Below are positions 44,990 to 54,403 of a stretch of DNA of 64,000 bases, one piece after another; positions within the stretch are counted from its first letter, which is position 1, and every line of letters starts with the position of its first letter. The notes under the pieces were generated by a model. It was not told where the DNA came from and did no database searches. It saw only the letters and a program-made list of their open reading frames with translations. The stretch is from Bermanella sp. WJH001 (GTDB taxonomy: Bacteria > Pseudomonadota > Gammaproteobacteria > Pseudomonadales > Oceanobacteraceae). The stretch is from positions 992,001 through 1,056,000 of the forward strand of contig NZ_JASJOO010000002.1 of assembly GCF_030070105.1 (NCBI RefSeq). Reading direction: 5' to 3'. The translations under genes were made by a program, and so were the position numbers.

Positions 44990-45829
44990 TTATTGACGCG
45001 CCAAGCGCCCTAACCCATCAACAGAATCAACAGAGGTTAGGCTTCGAGTAGGATTAATATCTAAACCACCACGACGAGTATATCGAGCGGTTACACTTAA
45101 CTGCTTAAACTGCCCCTTACTCAATAGGTCACAAAAGATTTGCTCGACGCAGTGCTCATGAAAGTCATCATGATTCCGATAGCTAATAATGTATTGCAAC
45201 AATGACTCATGGTGAATTTTTGAGCCTTCATAACGAATCACCACCGTGGCCCAATCAGGCTGACCAGTAACTGGGCAATTGGACTTTAATAAGTGTGAGT
45301 GCAAGGTTTCTTCTACATTTTCAGTCCCATCACACGTCAATAAATCAGAATTTGGAGAATAGTTACTCACTTCAATATCCAAGTCATCAATGCACAAGCC
45401 CAGACTTTGTTGTGAGATAAGAAAATTCATCACATCGTAAATACGCACTTCAATAGGGGCACCAAATCCTTCCGACAGATCTTGTAGCAAACGGGATTCC
45501 AGCTCAGAACGATCCGCTAATCGCGTTTGATTAAAGCTATTTAAATACAATTTAAAAGATTTAGATTCCACAATATGTGATGAATGCGCAGGGATAATAA
45601 ACTCCACAATCGCAACTTGAGGCTTACCTTTAAGGTTCAGCCAAGACACTTCATAACCGGTCCAGACATCATAACCAAAAAAAGGTAAATCGTTATTCAC
45701 CCTGCTTTCAGGCATGGTTAGTTTTTCGCGATTTTGTGCGCGGCTAATCGGAAAAATTAACGACTTATCATATTCAAAAACATACTCAGTATGTTTACCC
45801 AATAACAATTCTTTTTCATCGTGACTCAT
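44990..45829 (-). CDS. queF: NADPH-dependent 7-cyano-7-deazaguanine reductase
   Basis: 279-aa type II (E. coli-like bimodular) QueF reducing preQ0 to preQ1 in queuosine synthesis. Seen are the family ESKSFKLYLNSFN motif, the catalytic Cys in KSNCPVTGQPDW and HESLLQYIISYRNH. The ATG overlaps the ABC-2 permease stop (TAATG). It is probably co-transcribed with that exporter, though the relation is unclear. Confidence 0.95.
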   Translation of the reverse strand: MSHDEKELLLGKHTEYVFEYDKSLIFPISRAQNREKLTMPESRVNNDLPFFGYDVWTGYEVSWLNLKGKPQVAIVEFIIPAHSSHIVESKSFKLYLNSFNQTRLADRSELESRLLQDLSEGFGAPIEVRIYDVMNFLISQQSLGLCIDDLDIEVSNYSPNSDLLTCDGTENVEETLHSHLLKSNCPVTGQPDWATVVIRYEGSKIHHESLLQYIISYRNHDDFHEHCVEQIFCDLLSKGQFKQLSVTARYTRRGGLDINPTRSLTSVDSVDGLGRLARQ

Positions 45830-46605
45830 TAGCTACGAATTCCTTTACCACGTTTTAACAACCACATACTGTAGACGGTTAACATCACAATCACGCTTAA
45901 CAAAATGCCATAACAGGTTACCAGACTCACATCTGACACACCTAACATCCCATAGCGAAAACCATTAACCATATACAAGATAGGATTAAATTCAGACACC
46001 AAACGCCAGCCTTCAGGCAATAAATCGGTACTAAAGAAAACACCACCTAAATACGACAGCGGCGTTAAAATAAATGTGGGTACAATCGATACATCATCGA
46101 ATTTATTAGCATAAAGGGCATTAATAAAACCACCCAGCGAAAATAAAATGGAAGACAATAAAACGATCGATGACAGAATCCAAAAATTATGGACCTGGAT
46201 ATCGGTAAAAAATACCGCCACAACCGTCACAATGATGCCCGTCAGCAAGCCTCGTGCAACGCCACCAAATACAAAGCCAGCCAGAATAACGCTATTAGGC
46301 ACCGGCGCTACCAGTAACTCTTCAACACTGCGCTGGAATTTATTACTGAAAAATGAACTAGATACATTTGAATAGGCGTTGTTAATCACGCTCATCATGA
46401 TCAAACCGGGCATAATGAATGACATATAATTTAAACCCGACATTTCACCAATGCGTGAACCAATCAAATTGCCAAATATAATAAAATATAAGGTCATGGT
46501 AATGGCAGGTGGCAATAGGGTTTGTTGCCATATCCGCATAAAACGGCGAATTTCTTTGACTAAAATCGTGTTAAAAGCGATCCAATAAGCTCGAATAAAT
46601 AACAT
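45829..46605 (-). CDS. ABC-2 type transport permease
   Basis: 258-aa membrane component of an ABC exporter, six helices, of the YadH/NodJ type (MTLYFIIFGNLIGSRIG, FIMPGLIMMSVINNAYSN, PTFILTPLSYLGGVFFSTDLLP). Follows the ATPase gene by 5 bp and overlaps queF. Cargo unknown. Confidence 0.92.
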   Translation of the reverse strand: MLFIRAYWIAFNTILVKEIRRFMRIWQQTLLPPAITMTLYFIIFGNLIGSRIGEMSGLNYMSFIMPGLIMMSVINNAYSNVSSSFFSNKFQRSVEELLVAPVPNSVILAGFVFGGVARGLLTGIIVTVVAVFFTDIQVHNFWILSSIVLLSSILFSLGGFINALYANKFDDVSIVPTFILTPLSYLGGVFFSTDLLPEGWRLVSEFNPILYMVNGFRYGMLGVSDVSLVTCYGILLSVIVMLTVYSMWLLKRGKGIRS

Positions 46606-46610
46606 TTTAA

Positions 46611-47546
46611 TTATTTCCTTACCGCATCCACAAACAGGGCTTCTAGACGATTTGATTTAGGGCGAATGCCACTAACATTCACACCGGCATCATTAAACAC
46701 TTTAAATAATTCATTAATGGCAGTGCCCTTTTCTACGTCCACTTCAAAACACTGATCATCATTCCATTTCACATCAAGCTCACTAAGAACAGGCCGTGAT
46801 GGATAAGCCTGAGCAAGCTCTACGACAAATGTTTGTTTATGCAGCTCTTCAAGCAAGGCACGCTTAGACGTATTTTTAACAATGCCACCTTGATTAATAA
46901 TCGCAATGTTATGGCAAAGGCTTTCTGCTTCTTCTAAGTAATGGGTCGTTAATATAATGGTTGTACCCAGTTCTGAATTTAGCTTTTGTAGGTACTCCCA
47001 CATGCTTAAACGTAATTCGATATCCACACCTGCAGTGGGCTCATCCAAAATAAGCAAACGCGGATCATGCACTAAGGCTCGAGCAATCATTAAACGTCGT
47101 TTCATACCACCTGACAACATACGCGACGGTACATCACGCTTGTCCCATAGATCTAACGCTTTTAAATACTTTTCGCTTTGTGCAATGGCCTGTTTTTTAT
47201 TCAAACCATAATAACCCGCTTGGGTCACTACAATGTCTTGTACTTTTTCAAATTGATTAAAGTTAAATTCTTGCGGCACAACCCCCAATAAGCGCTTGGC
47301 TGCGTACCAATCCCCTTCGATATCTAAACCGAACAACTTAACCTGACCGTCGCTTTTATTCACCAATCCAGAAACAATGCCAAGTGTGGTAGACTTACCT
47401 GCACCATTAGGACCCAACAAGGCAAAGAAGTCCCCTTGAGCGACCTCAAGGTCAATGCCCTTTAAAGCAACATGACCATTGTCATATACTTTTTTTAGCC
47501 CCGTTATACTAAGGGCTGGTCCTTTATACTCATTCAATGAACTCAT
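46611..47546 (-). CDS. ABC exporter ATP-binding protein
   Basis: 311-aa ATPase of the YadG/CcmA-like type. Walker A GPNGAGKST, signature MLSGGMKRR, Walker B LLILDEPTAGVD, H-loop LTTHYLEEAE. Start at 47546 (MSSLNEYKG). First gene of the three-gene unit with permease and queF. Divergent from the PA2817-like gene by only 15 bp, so promoters overlap coding sequence. Confidence 0.94.
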   Translation of the reverse strand: MSSLNEYKGPALSITGLKKVYDNGHVALKGIDLEVAQGDFFALLGPNGAGKSTTLGIVSGLVNKSDGQVKLFGLDIEGDWYAAKRLLGVVPQEFNFNQFEKVQDIVVTQAGYYGLNKKQAIAQSEKYLKALDLWDKRDVPSRMLSGGMKRRLMIARALVHDPRLLILDEPTAGVDIELRLSMWEYLQKLNSELGTTIILTTHYLEEAESLCHNIAIINQGGIVKNTSKRALLEELHKQTFVVELAQAYPSRPVLSELDVKWNDDQCFEVDVEKGTAINELFKVFNDAGVNVSGIRPKSNRLEALFVDAVRK

Positions 47547-47561
47547 AACCGTATCGTATCT

Positions 47562-47954
47562 ATGCAAGCTTATAATCCCCATCATCATACTCTGATTTTG
47601 TTGAAAGATTTCTTAAAATCTATGCAACAAGGTTTTCCATTTAATCAAGAAACCCTAGATGAAGATGAAACCAGCTTTGTTGAACAACTTGAAACCCTCA
47701 TAAACGCCCTTGAAGGTCATGACAGCAACGCTGTATTTGATGGCCAGCACTGGCTAGCCCGATTGTTCCGTAACTACCCTACCCTAGCCCCCCACCTTGG
47801 GCGTGAAGTACTGTGGTATTTTGGTGGTGAAGCGCTTCATTTCATGCCAGACGAAGAAATTGCTAAATTTCAGCAGCTAGAAGACCTAATGATAGAAGCC
47901 GATGAAAACTTTGACTACCTAGCAGCCAAGCAACGTATCTTTAGCGCCAACTAA
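47562..47954 (+). CDS. PA2817-like conserved protein
   Basis: 130-aa acidic soluble protein resembling the PA2817 family of Pseudomonas (LIRLLxxL helix, DGQHWLARLFRNYPTLAPHLGREVLWYFGGEALHFMPDEEI). Function unknown. Divergent from the ABC ATPase gene; ends before a good terminator. Confidence 0.75.
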   Translation: MQAYNPHHHTLILLKDFLKSMQQGFPFNQETLDEDETSFVEQLETLINALEGHDSNAVFDGQHWLARLFRNYPTLAPHLGREVLWYFGGEALHFMPDEEIAKFQQLEDLMIEADENFDYLAAKQRIFSAN

Positions 47955-47964
47955 GCACAACAAG

Positions 47965-47988
47965 AGCCAAGCATTGCTTGGCTTAGTT
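47965..47988 (+). terminator. Intrinsic terminator of the PA2817-like gene
   Basis: AGCCAAGC / GCTTGGCT, 3-nt loop, followed by TAGTTTT. Confidence 0.8.
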
Positions 47989-48001
47989 TTGTATAGACGA
48001 A

Positions 48002-48030
48002 AAAAAGCCAGAACAATGTTCTGGCTTTTT
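48002..48030 (-). terminator. Terminator of the tRNA operon
   Basis: AAAAAGCCAGAAC / GTTCTGGCTTTTT, 3-nt loop, 4 bp beyond the last tRNA. Confidence 0.92.
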
Positions 48031-48034
48031 AATT

Positions 48035-48110
<76 letters not shown>

Positions 48111-48188
48111 AATTCTTTTTTAGCCCTAAGGCTATGAGTTGATTGATCTCAACTCAGTGACTGTCCTAGAACAACCACTTAGAATAAG

Positions 48189-48264
48189 TGGTATCCCGTA
48201 GGGGAGTCGAACCCCTGTTACCGCCGTGAAAGGGCGGTGTCCTAGGCCTCTAGACGAACGGGAC
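48189..48264 (-). tRNA. tRNA-Glu(TTC), copy 2
   Basis: 76 nt with encoded CCA. Acceptor GTCCCGT/ACGGGAT, anticodon TTC in CCTTTCACGG, T arm GGGGTTCGACTCCCC. Confidence 0.98.
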
Positions 48265-48313
48265 ACTAAATGACTGACTCTCATTAGGCAATCGGCCTAG
48301 TCTAATGAGAAAT

Positions 48314-48389
<76 letters not shown>

Positions 48390-48458
48390 ATATTAGAGCC
48401 TTTCACCACTCTAATGATCAGCTTTCGCTGACTATCTTGCCAATACACAAGATAATAT

Positions 48459-48534
48459 TGGTATCCCGTAGGGGAGTCGAACCCCTGTTACCGCCGTGAA
48501 AGGGCGGTGTCCTAGGCCTCTAGACGAACGGGAC
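48459..48534 (-). tRNA. tRNA-Glu(TTC), copy 1
   Basis: Identical to the tRNA-Glu at 48189, 76 nt, CCA encoded. First gene of the operon. Confidence 0.98.
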
Positions 48535-48573
48535 ACTAAACAGAAGACGTCAGTCACGTCTAATGTGGCGCGC

Positions 48574-48602
48574 ATTCTATGTATCTTATTGAATTAGGTC
48601 AA
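48574..48602 (-). promoter_or_regulatory. Strong sigma-70 promoter of the tRNA operon
   Basis: TTGACC (48602-48597), 17-bp spacer, TAGAAT (48579-48574), then GC-rich discriminator GCGCGCC. AT-rich UP-like DNA lies upstream. GC discriminators mark stringent-control promoters of stable RNA genes. Confidence 0.85.
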
Positions 48603-48673
48603 GTTTTTTCTAATAAAAAACTTTTTAAATTCGGTCTACACTAAATATATCTAATGGAGATGAAGAAGAAGCA

Positions 48674-49459
48674 ATGGACTCTATCATCGTTACAGGGGCG
48701 CTGATAACTTTCTTATTACTTGGCGTCCTGTTTTTAAAAGGGTATCTCGATAAGCGTCAAATCGAAAAAGCCCGTGAAATGATGGACCTTAATGATGACC
48801 TACGTCGTATGCAAAACGCGATGGCCGTCATCCCTAGCATATATTTCGACGTACCCACTCGTATCTTCATGCTGAAACGCACCATGCAGTTAATTAGCAA
48901 GATCCTTGAAAACAACTCTGATCACCAAACCCTCAACACCCTATATCAAGAAATGGAAATTCAACTGGATAATACGCTCAAGCAAAAAGACGATAGCGTT
49001 AAGCGGTTAGCCAAACGCGGAAAAGTAGACAATCCTGATACCGCCCATGAAATTCGGACAATGGTTAAATATCTACATGATCAAATTATTAAGTCTGTAA
49101 AAAATGGCTTAATCCCAAAAGCACATGGCTCTAGAGTGGTAAAAAATTTAAAAATCATCATGCAAAGAACCGTGATTGATATGAATTACAACATGGCGCA
49201 AGGTATTTTAAGAACCAAGAAATTACGCCCTGCCCTTTCGAAATTCAAACTCACACTTGGGTTAGTTATTAAAAGCCCCCTTAAACAGTACCTAACCCCA
49301 TTAAAAGATGAGTTAGAGCAAACCGTGGCCAAACTTGAAAACCAATTATCCATTGATCGCAAAAAAAGCAGTGAGCGCTCAGCAGGACAACTGGCCAGTG
49401 GTATGGACAAAATAAAAGAGGAAGAAGACTGGGAGGTGAAAAAGAATATCTACGATTAA
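48674..49459 (+). CDS. Conserved membrane-anchored helical protein
   Basis: 261 aa. One N-terminal TM segment (IIVTGALITFLLLGVLFL) anchors a long, charged, mostly helical cytoplasmic part (KQIEKAREMM, ELEQTVAKLENQLS) with coiled-coil character. No domain recognised. SD AAGAAGAAG. Convergent with ohrR, overlapping by 4 bp. Confidence 0.65.
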   Translation: MDSIIVTGALITFLLLGVLFLKGYLDKRQIEKAREMMDLNDDLRRMQNAMAVIPSIYFDVPTRIFMLKRTMQLISKILENNSDHQTLNTLYQEMEIQLDNTLKQKDDSVKRLAKRGKVDNPDTAHEIRTMVKYLHDQIIKSVKNGLIPKAHGSRVVKNLKIIMQRTVIDMNYNMAQGILRTKKLRPALSKFKLTLGLVIKSPLKQYLTPLKDELEQTVAKLENQLSIDRKKSSERSAGQLASGMDKIKEEEDWEVKKNIYD

Positions 49460-49905
49460 TCAGGCAATGTTTCAAATAAGGTTTTGATCATCTCACGCAT
49501 CGCCGCTACCTCTTCCGTTTTAACACCCGCATCACACAATAGTTTTTCAGGAACACGCTTGGCCTGTTGCTTTAATGACTCACCAAGGGCTGTTAAACGC
49601 ACCCACACCTGTCTTTCGTCTTCACTGCTACGTTGACGCTGAATAAGGCGCTTTGCTTCGAGGCGCTTTAATAAAGGAGTAAGCGTGCCACTATCAAGCT
49701 TTAAACGCTCCCCCAACATGGTCACAGTAAATTTGTGGCCAATTGGCATCTCCCAAAGAACCAACATAACCAAATACTGAGGGTAGGTTAAATCCAATGG
49801 TTTCAATAACGGCTGATATAACTTTGTCATTAGGCGTGAGGCGCTATAAAGCTGAAAGCACAGCTGATTATCGAGCTTTAGCAGCTCATCTGTTTGCTTA
49901 CTCAT
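49456..49905 (-). CDS. ohrR: OhrR/MarR-family peroxide-sensing regulator
   Basis: 149-aa winged-helix repressor. The sensing Cys is at residue 16 (NQLCFQLYSASR), with the DNA-binding domain KFTVTMLGERLKLDSGTLTPLLKRLE and the wing QRSSEDERQVWV. Start at 49905 with GCGAGGTG SD. It follows the glutathione peroxidase gene in the same direction (79 bp) and likely represses it. Confidence 0.92.
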   Translation of the reverse strand: MSKQTDELLKLDNQLCFQLYSASRLMTKLYQPLLKPLDLTYPQYLVMLVLWEMPIGHKFTVTMLGERLKLDSGTLTPLLKRLEAKRLIQRQRSSEDERQVWVRLTALGESLKQQAKRVPEKLLCDAGVKTEEVAAMREMIKTLFETLPD

Positions 49906-49984
49906 AACACCTCGCACAAAATGGAATCATAAATAGGGCAAGTTACCCTCTCACTGGGATTGGGTCAAATGCCACTATCAATAT

Positions 49985-50464
49985 TTATTGAAGTAAAGCA
50001 CGCACTTGCTTGGCAATGTCTTCTGGCTTGGTTGTTGGCGCAAAACGCTTAATCACTTTACCGTCTTGATTGATCAAGAACTTAGTGAAGTTCCATTTGA
50101 TTTTTTGTGTACCTAAAATACCGCGAGCTTCTTTTTTCAAATATTGATACAGCGGATGCGCGTTGTCTCCGTTTACTTCAATTTTAGAAAACATAGGAAA
50201 ACTCACCCCATAATTTTTCATGCAAAAGCCAGCAATCTCACTGTCACTGCCCTTATCTTGCTGAGCAAATTGATTACATGGAAAACCCAGGACTTCCAAA
50301 CCTTTTTCATGCAACTCTTTATACATGGCCTCAAGCCCCTCAAATTGAGGCGTAAAACCACATTTACTCGCCGTATTCACAATTAACAAGACCTTGCCCT
50401 TATAAGCAGATAACTCTCGCTCTTGCCCCTGAATATCCGTCGCTTTAAAGTCATAAATTGACAT
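49985..50464 (-). CDS. Glutathione peroxidase (Cys type)
   Basis: 159-aa thiol peroxidase. Catalytic Cys in [12 protein letters not shown], with Gln in LGFPCNQF and Trp in IKWNFTKF. No signal peptide, so cytoplasmic. It reduces hydroperoxides. GGGGG SD. An OhrR-like site lies in its promoter region, so regulation by organic peroxide is plausible. Confidence 0.95.
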   Translation of the reverse strand: MSIYDFKATDIQGQERELSAYKGKVLLIVNTASKCGFTPQFEGLEAMYKELHEKGLEVLGFPCNQFAQQDKGSDSEIAGFCMKNYGVSFPMFSKIEVNGDNAHPLYQYLKKEARGILGTQKIKWNFTKFLINQDGKVIKRFAPTTKPEDIAKQVRALLQ

Positions 50465-50479
50465 ATTTACCCCCTAAAT

Positions 50480-50516
50480 AATTAATTGCTATAAATTAAA
50501 TTGTACGCAATTAATT
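50480..50516 (-). promoter_or_regulatory. OhrR-type operator with flanking inverted repeat
   Basis: AATTAATTGC (50480-50489) and GCAATTAATT (50507-50516) are perfect 10-bp arms. The spacer contains ATAAATTAAATTGTA, 12 of 15 matches to the OhrR box TACAATTAAATTGTA. It lies 16 bp upstream of the peroxidase start. Confidence 0.65.
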
Positions 50517-50565
50517 TAACCAAACAAAAGACCACTGTCTAGTGTTTAATCAACAGATATTGAAT

Positions 50566-51228
50566 TTAAGTGAAGGAAAGCATTCTTGAAATGTGCGACA
50601 TCGGTAAACCTGATTGCGCATGCCACTGGTTAAACGCCGCTTGAATAGCCAACAAATCTCGTTTGGCTTTACTATCTTCGACTCTATCAACTACTCCTTG
50701 AGCCCTTAATTGCACCATGACATCTTCACTTAAATTGAAGGTATCCTTGCCTGCCATACGCAAAAGAGCAGGTGCACTGCGACCACCCAATTGCGCCCCT
50801 TTCTTTTTCATATCCAGCCATAAACTCACAATATCAGTCACTGGCCAGCTGGCAATATATTGACCAAAGCCACCTTGCTCTCTTTCAAGGTCCAACAGCC
50901 ATGCGGCATTTGTACGCAGCGCTTTCATCTTGCCCCAATGCTTGATTAAACCTGGCTGTAGCATATGTTGCTCTAAAGCCTCATCACTTAAACTGGCCAC
51001 ATAAACAGGGTTAAAGCCTTTAAAAACTTGCTCAAATATAGGCCATTTGTCATCCACCACACTGTGTTTTAGGCCTGCTCTGAATATGCGCAAACCCAGT
51101 AGTGATAAGTAAGAAGCACTGCTGCGCTGAGCAAGTGCTTCGTTGCTTTCTAAAGGCGGCATATAGTGGATGAGATCCGGGCCTTTTAAGTCTTGAGCCC
51201 GGTGTAAAATCCAGTCGAAGTCTTTCAT
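50566..51228 (-). CDS. Divergent DNA-3-methyladenine glycosylase I (Tag-like)
   Basis: 220 aa. The Tag-like helical fold signature ([46 protein letters not shown]) supports base-excision repair of alkylated DNA. The N-terminal Cys and C-terminal His/Cys zinc ligands of E. coli Tag are not seen. The start overlaps the msrB stop by 4 bp. Confidence 0.72.
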   Translation of the reverse strand: MKDFDWILHRAQDLKGPDLIHYMPPLESNEALAQRSSASYLSLLGLRIFRAGLKHSVVDDKWPIFEQVFKGFNPVYVASLSDEALEQHMLQPGLIKHWGKMKALRTNAAWLLDLEREQGGFGQYIASWPVTDIVSLWLDMKKKGAQLGGRSAPALLRMAGKDTFNLSEDVMVQLRAQGVVDRVEDSKAKRDLLAIQAAFNQWHAQSGLPMSHISRMLSFT

Positions 51229-51620
51229 TTTTTCTCATCAAACGTCAAAGACGCACTATTCACACAATAGCGTAAACCCGTTGGTGCTGGACCGTCTAGA
51301 AAGACATGACCAAGGTGACTATCGCAACGCCCACAAACGATCTCGGTACGTTGCATCATTAACGAGCCATCACTGTGCTCTTCAATCACATCCGATTGAA
51401 TCGGCTGGAAAAAACTTGGCCAACCCGAGCCGCTGTCGTATTTGGTTTGCGAGTCAAATAAAGGCTCTCCACAGCACACACATTTGTAAGTACCATTTGC
51501 CTGATTAGTATACAGCGCCCCTGTAAAAGCCCTTTCTGTGCCTTTTTCACGGGTAATACGATAGGTTTCAGGATCAAGCTGTTCACGCCATTGATCTTCA
51601 GTTTTGGTTATTTTTTCCAT
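51225..51620 (-). CDS. msrB: Peptide-methionine (R)-S-oxide reductase
   Basis: 131-aa repair enzyme. Zinc sites CVCCGEPLF and [11 protein letters not shown], catalytic Cys in [18 protein letters not shown] present. Cytoplasmic. Coupled (ATGA) to the Tag-like gene. Both repair oxidative or alkylation damage, near the peroxidase. Confidence 0.97.
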   Translation of the reverse strand: MEKITKTEDQWREQLDPETYRITREKGTERAFTGALYTNQANGTYKCVCCGEPLFDSQTKYDSGSGWPSFFQPIQSDVIEEHSDGSLMMQRTEIVCGRCDSHLGHVFLDGPAPTGLRYCVNSASLTFDEKK

Positions 51621-51761
51621 CTCTTGCTCCTAAAAAAGTCTCTGCTATCAATAAGAAAGCTTAATGTAGTGATTGGAGCCATGCAAAAAGCTAGGTATCA
51701 TCCGCACATCTTTTACGACAACAAGCTGCTTAATTAAATCCAAGCAGCACCGGGGTTTTCC

Positions 51762-52976
51762 ATGCACGAATTGCATAAATCTAACAAACTCGCCAACGTA
51801 TTTTATGATATTCGCGGACCTGTTTTAAGTGCCGCTAAAAAAATGGAAGATGAAGGCCATCGCATCCTAAAGCTTAATATTGGCAACCCCGCGCCTTTTG
51901 AGTTAAACGCACCGGATGAAATCTTACAAGATGTGATTCATCAGTTACCCAACTCCCAAGGCTATAGTGATAGCAAAGGGGTGTACTCTGCCCGTAAAGC
52001 AGTGATGCAGTACTGCCAACAAAAAGGCATTAAAGGGGTTGAGATTGAAGATATTTACCTGGGCAATGGTGTCAGCGAGTTAATCGTGATGGCCTTACAG
52101 GGTTTGATCAATAATGGTGATGAAGTACTTATTCCTGCACCTGATTACCCACTATGGACAGGCGCCGTCAGTTTAGCCGGTGGCACCCCTGTGCATTACC
52201 GCTGCGATGAAAAAGCAGACTGGTACCCTGACATTGATAACATCAAAAAGAACATTACCCCCAATACAAAAGCATTGGTGTTAATCAACCCAAATAACCC
52301 AACAGGGGCACTTTATCCAAAAGAAGTGTTACTTGAGATGTTAGAAGTGGCTCGCCAGCACAACTTGGTTGTTTTTTCAGATGAAATTTATGACAAAATT
52401 TTATTTGATGAGGTGGAACACGTTTCAACCGCCTCACTGGCTGAGGACTTATTAGTCATTACATTTAACGGTTTATCCAAAAGCTATCGCCTAGCAGGCT
52501 TTCGTAGTGGCTGGTTAGTGGTCAGTGGCGCAAAACACAAAGCCAAAGACTATCTTGAAGGTTTAGACATGCTCGCCAGTATGCGCTTGTGCGCGAACGT
52601 GCCAGCGCAGTATGCCATCCAAACAGCACTTGGTGGTTATCAAAGCATTAATGATTTAGTACGCCCAGGCGGGCGCATTTATGAGCAGCGTAACATTGCT
52701 CACAAAATGATTAACGATATCCCTGGCTTAAGTTGCACCCTACCAAAAGGGGCACTGTACAGTTTTGTTAAAATGGATCAGGCCAAGTTCAACATTAAAA
52801 ATGACGAAAAAATGGTACTGGATTTACTAGAACAGCAGAAGATATTAATCGTTCATGGTCGAGCGTTTAACTGGCCAGAACCTGATCACTTCCGTTTGGT
52901 TTTCTTACCTCGCGTCGACGATTTAAAAGAAGCCATTGGCAAAATTGGTCATTTCTTTGAACGTTATAGCCAGTAA
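51762..52976 (+). CDS. alaA: Alanine-synthesising aminotransferase, AlaA type
   Basis: 404-aa PLP-dependent class I aminotransferase. PLP Lys in NGLSKSYRLAGFRSGW, with YLGNGVSELI, NPNNPTGALY and FRLVFLP arginine. N-terminus SNKLANVFYDIRGPVL is the AlaA/YfbQ type. The pair with the following gene is conserved in spacing. Confidence 0.92.
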   Translation: MHELHKSNKLANVFYDIRGPVLSAAKKMEDEGHRILKLNIGNPAPFELNAPDEILQDVIHQLPNSQGYSDSKGVYSARKAVMQYCQQKGIKGVEIEDIYLGNGVSELIVMALQGLINNGDEVLIPAPDYPLWTGAVSLAGGTPVHYRCDEKADWYPDIDNIKKNITPNTKALVLINPNNPTGALYPKEVLLEMLEVARQHNLVVFSDEIYDKILFDEVEHVSTASLAEDLLVITFNGLSKSYRLAGFRSGWLVVSGAKHKAKDYLEGLDMLASMRLCANVPAQYAIQTALGGYQSINDLVRPGGRIYEQRNIAHKMINDIPGLSCTLPKGALYSFVKMDQAKFNIKNDEKMVLDLLEQQKILIVHGRAFNWPEPDHFRLVFLPRVDDLKEAIGKIGHFFERYSQ

Positions 52977-52985
52977 GTATTCAAT

Positions 52986-53417
52986 ATGAATGATGTGAAC
53001 ATTGATGATTTTTATCACGATATGGGCGTAATTCTGCTGACGTTATTTCAGCAGTTTCCACGCAAAGTGAGTTTATTCATTGATGATATTTGCGGGCCGG
53101 ATGACATGGACGAATTCGGCTTACACAGCTCAAGATATTTATCGGCCATAGGCGCGTTGATGTGGCTGCATGATGAGGGTTATGTTCGTTATTCCGACAT
53201 CATCAAACAAGAAAGCGCAGAAGACTGCACGCTTACCCAAAAAGCTTTTGTGAAACTGATTCGCCCAAACCTTAACGCTGGCGACTTTGAAAAAGCGAAT
53301 TCAATTGAAAAGCGAGAAAGCACCCTTGCTTTTCAAATGCAGCTAGCGTTAAAAAATCAATCCAGTATTGATATGCAAAATATCATTCAACAATATTTCT
53401 TTAACGCCACACCATAA
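52986..53417 (+). CDS. Conserved hypothetical protein after alaA
   Basis: 143-aa soluble protein with no recognised domain. MGVILLTLFQQFPRKVSLFIDDICGPDDMD and HDEGYVRY with TLTQKAFVKLIRPN suggest a small helical, possibly winged-helix-like fold. 9 bp after alaA, so co-transcribed. Function unknown. Confidence 0.7.
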   Translation: MNDVNIDDFYHDMGVILLTLFQQFPRKVSLFIDDICGPDDMDEFGLHSSRYLSAIGALMWLHDEGYVRYSDIIKQESAEDCTLTQKAFVKLIRPNLNAGDFEKANSIEKRESTLAFQMQLALKNQSSIDMQNIIQQYFFNATP

Positions 53418-53425
53418 AGTCAGTT

Positions 53426-54340
53426 TTACAACTGAAATAGCATCACTTTTAGTGATGCATCTTCATTAACATCCGCAAGCACATCAGGGTTTGCAATGCG
53501 CTCAACAAAACTCGCCTCTGGAAACACACGCCCCACTAATTCATGCAAAAATGACTCACCAAGGGCTGGTGAATTAAGACACAGAACCAACTGCGCATCT
53601 TCTGCTAGAGCCGGTTTTAATTTGGTTAATAATTTTTCATAATCACGACGCACATCAAACGCTTTACTTTGAAAACTAGGCGGGTCTGCTATTAATAAAT
53701 CAAACGGCCCTTTTTGTGTGAGCTTTTTGATCATTTTAAAAATATCTTGTGCAATAAATGTATTACGCTGACAGGCTACTTCATTCAAAGCTAAGTTTTG
53801 CTGTCCACGTTTTATTGCACCTTTTGCCATGTCTATATTGACAACTGAATTGGCAGCGCCTGCCGCCGCCGCAATGCCTAAACTGCATGTGTATGAAAAT
53901 AGATTCAGTACGGCTTTATCTTTTGCATGCTCACGCAGCCACTTACGGCCATTGCACATATCTAAAAACAAACCGCTGTTTTGATTTCGACCTAAGTTAA
54001 CCCAGTACGACAAACCTGCTTCTTTGACTTTAAAATCCACATTCAAATGAGAATCAGTTCCATGGAAGATTTCCACAGGATTACCTGCTTCATATCTGCG
54101 CTGAATATAAATCCCCTCTAGCGCAAGTTGCGCCGCTTGATCCCTCAATACCGCAAGGGTTTCTATTAGTTCGATTTCGTCAATGGGCTGATAAATAATC
54201 ACCCATAAAACAGGAGGGTATATCTCAATATTGACCTGCTCCCATCCTTTAAATAGTCCTCCACGGCCATGAAGCAGTCGCTGAGTGTCATCGGACGGTA
54301 ATACTTTCAATATATTGTCTAAAATAATGTTTTTTTGCAT
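53426..54340 (-). CDS. RlmI-like SAM-dependent methyltransferase
   Basis: 304 aa, class I methyltransferase. SAM motif NLFSYTCSLGIAAA, substrate motif LIADPPSFQSK (DPPSF), and WVNLGRNQNSGLFLDM typical of the RlmI/RlmK-like group. It lacks an obvious N-terminal PUA domain. Target probably rRNA, site unknown. Convergent with the preceding gene. Confidence 0.85.
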   Translation of the reverse strand: MQKNIILDNILKVLPSDDTQRLLHGRGGLFKGWEQVNIEIYPPVLWVIIYQPIDEIELIETLAVLRDQAAQLALEGIYIQRRYEAGNPVEIFHGTDSHLNVDFKVKEAGLSYWVNLGRNQNSGLFLDMCNGRKWLREHAKDKAVLNLFSYTCSLGIAAAAGAANSVVNIDMAKGAIKRGQQNLALNEVACQRNTFIAQDIFKMIKKLTQKGPFDLLIADPPSFQSKAFDVRRDYEKLLTKLKPALAEDAQLVLCLNSPALGESFLHELVGRVFPEASFVERIANPDVLADVNEDASLKVMLFQL

Positions 54341-54403
54341 AAAACTCTTGGCTCAATACGCAGGCTGTTACTATACTGATATTACTTATTAAGGGGTGAC
54401 GTT

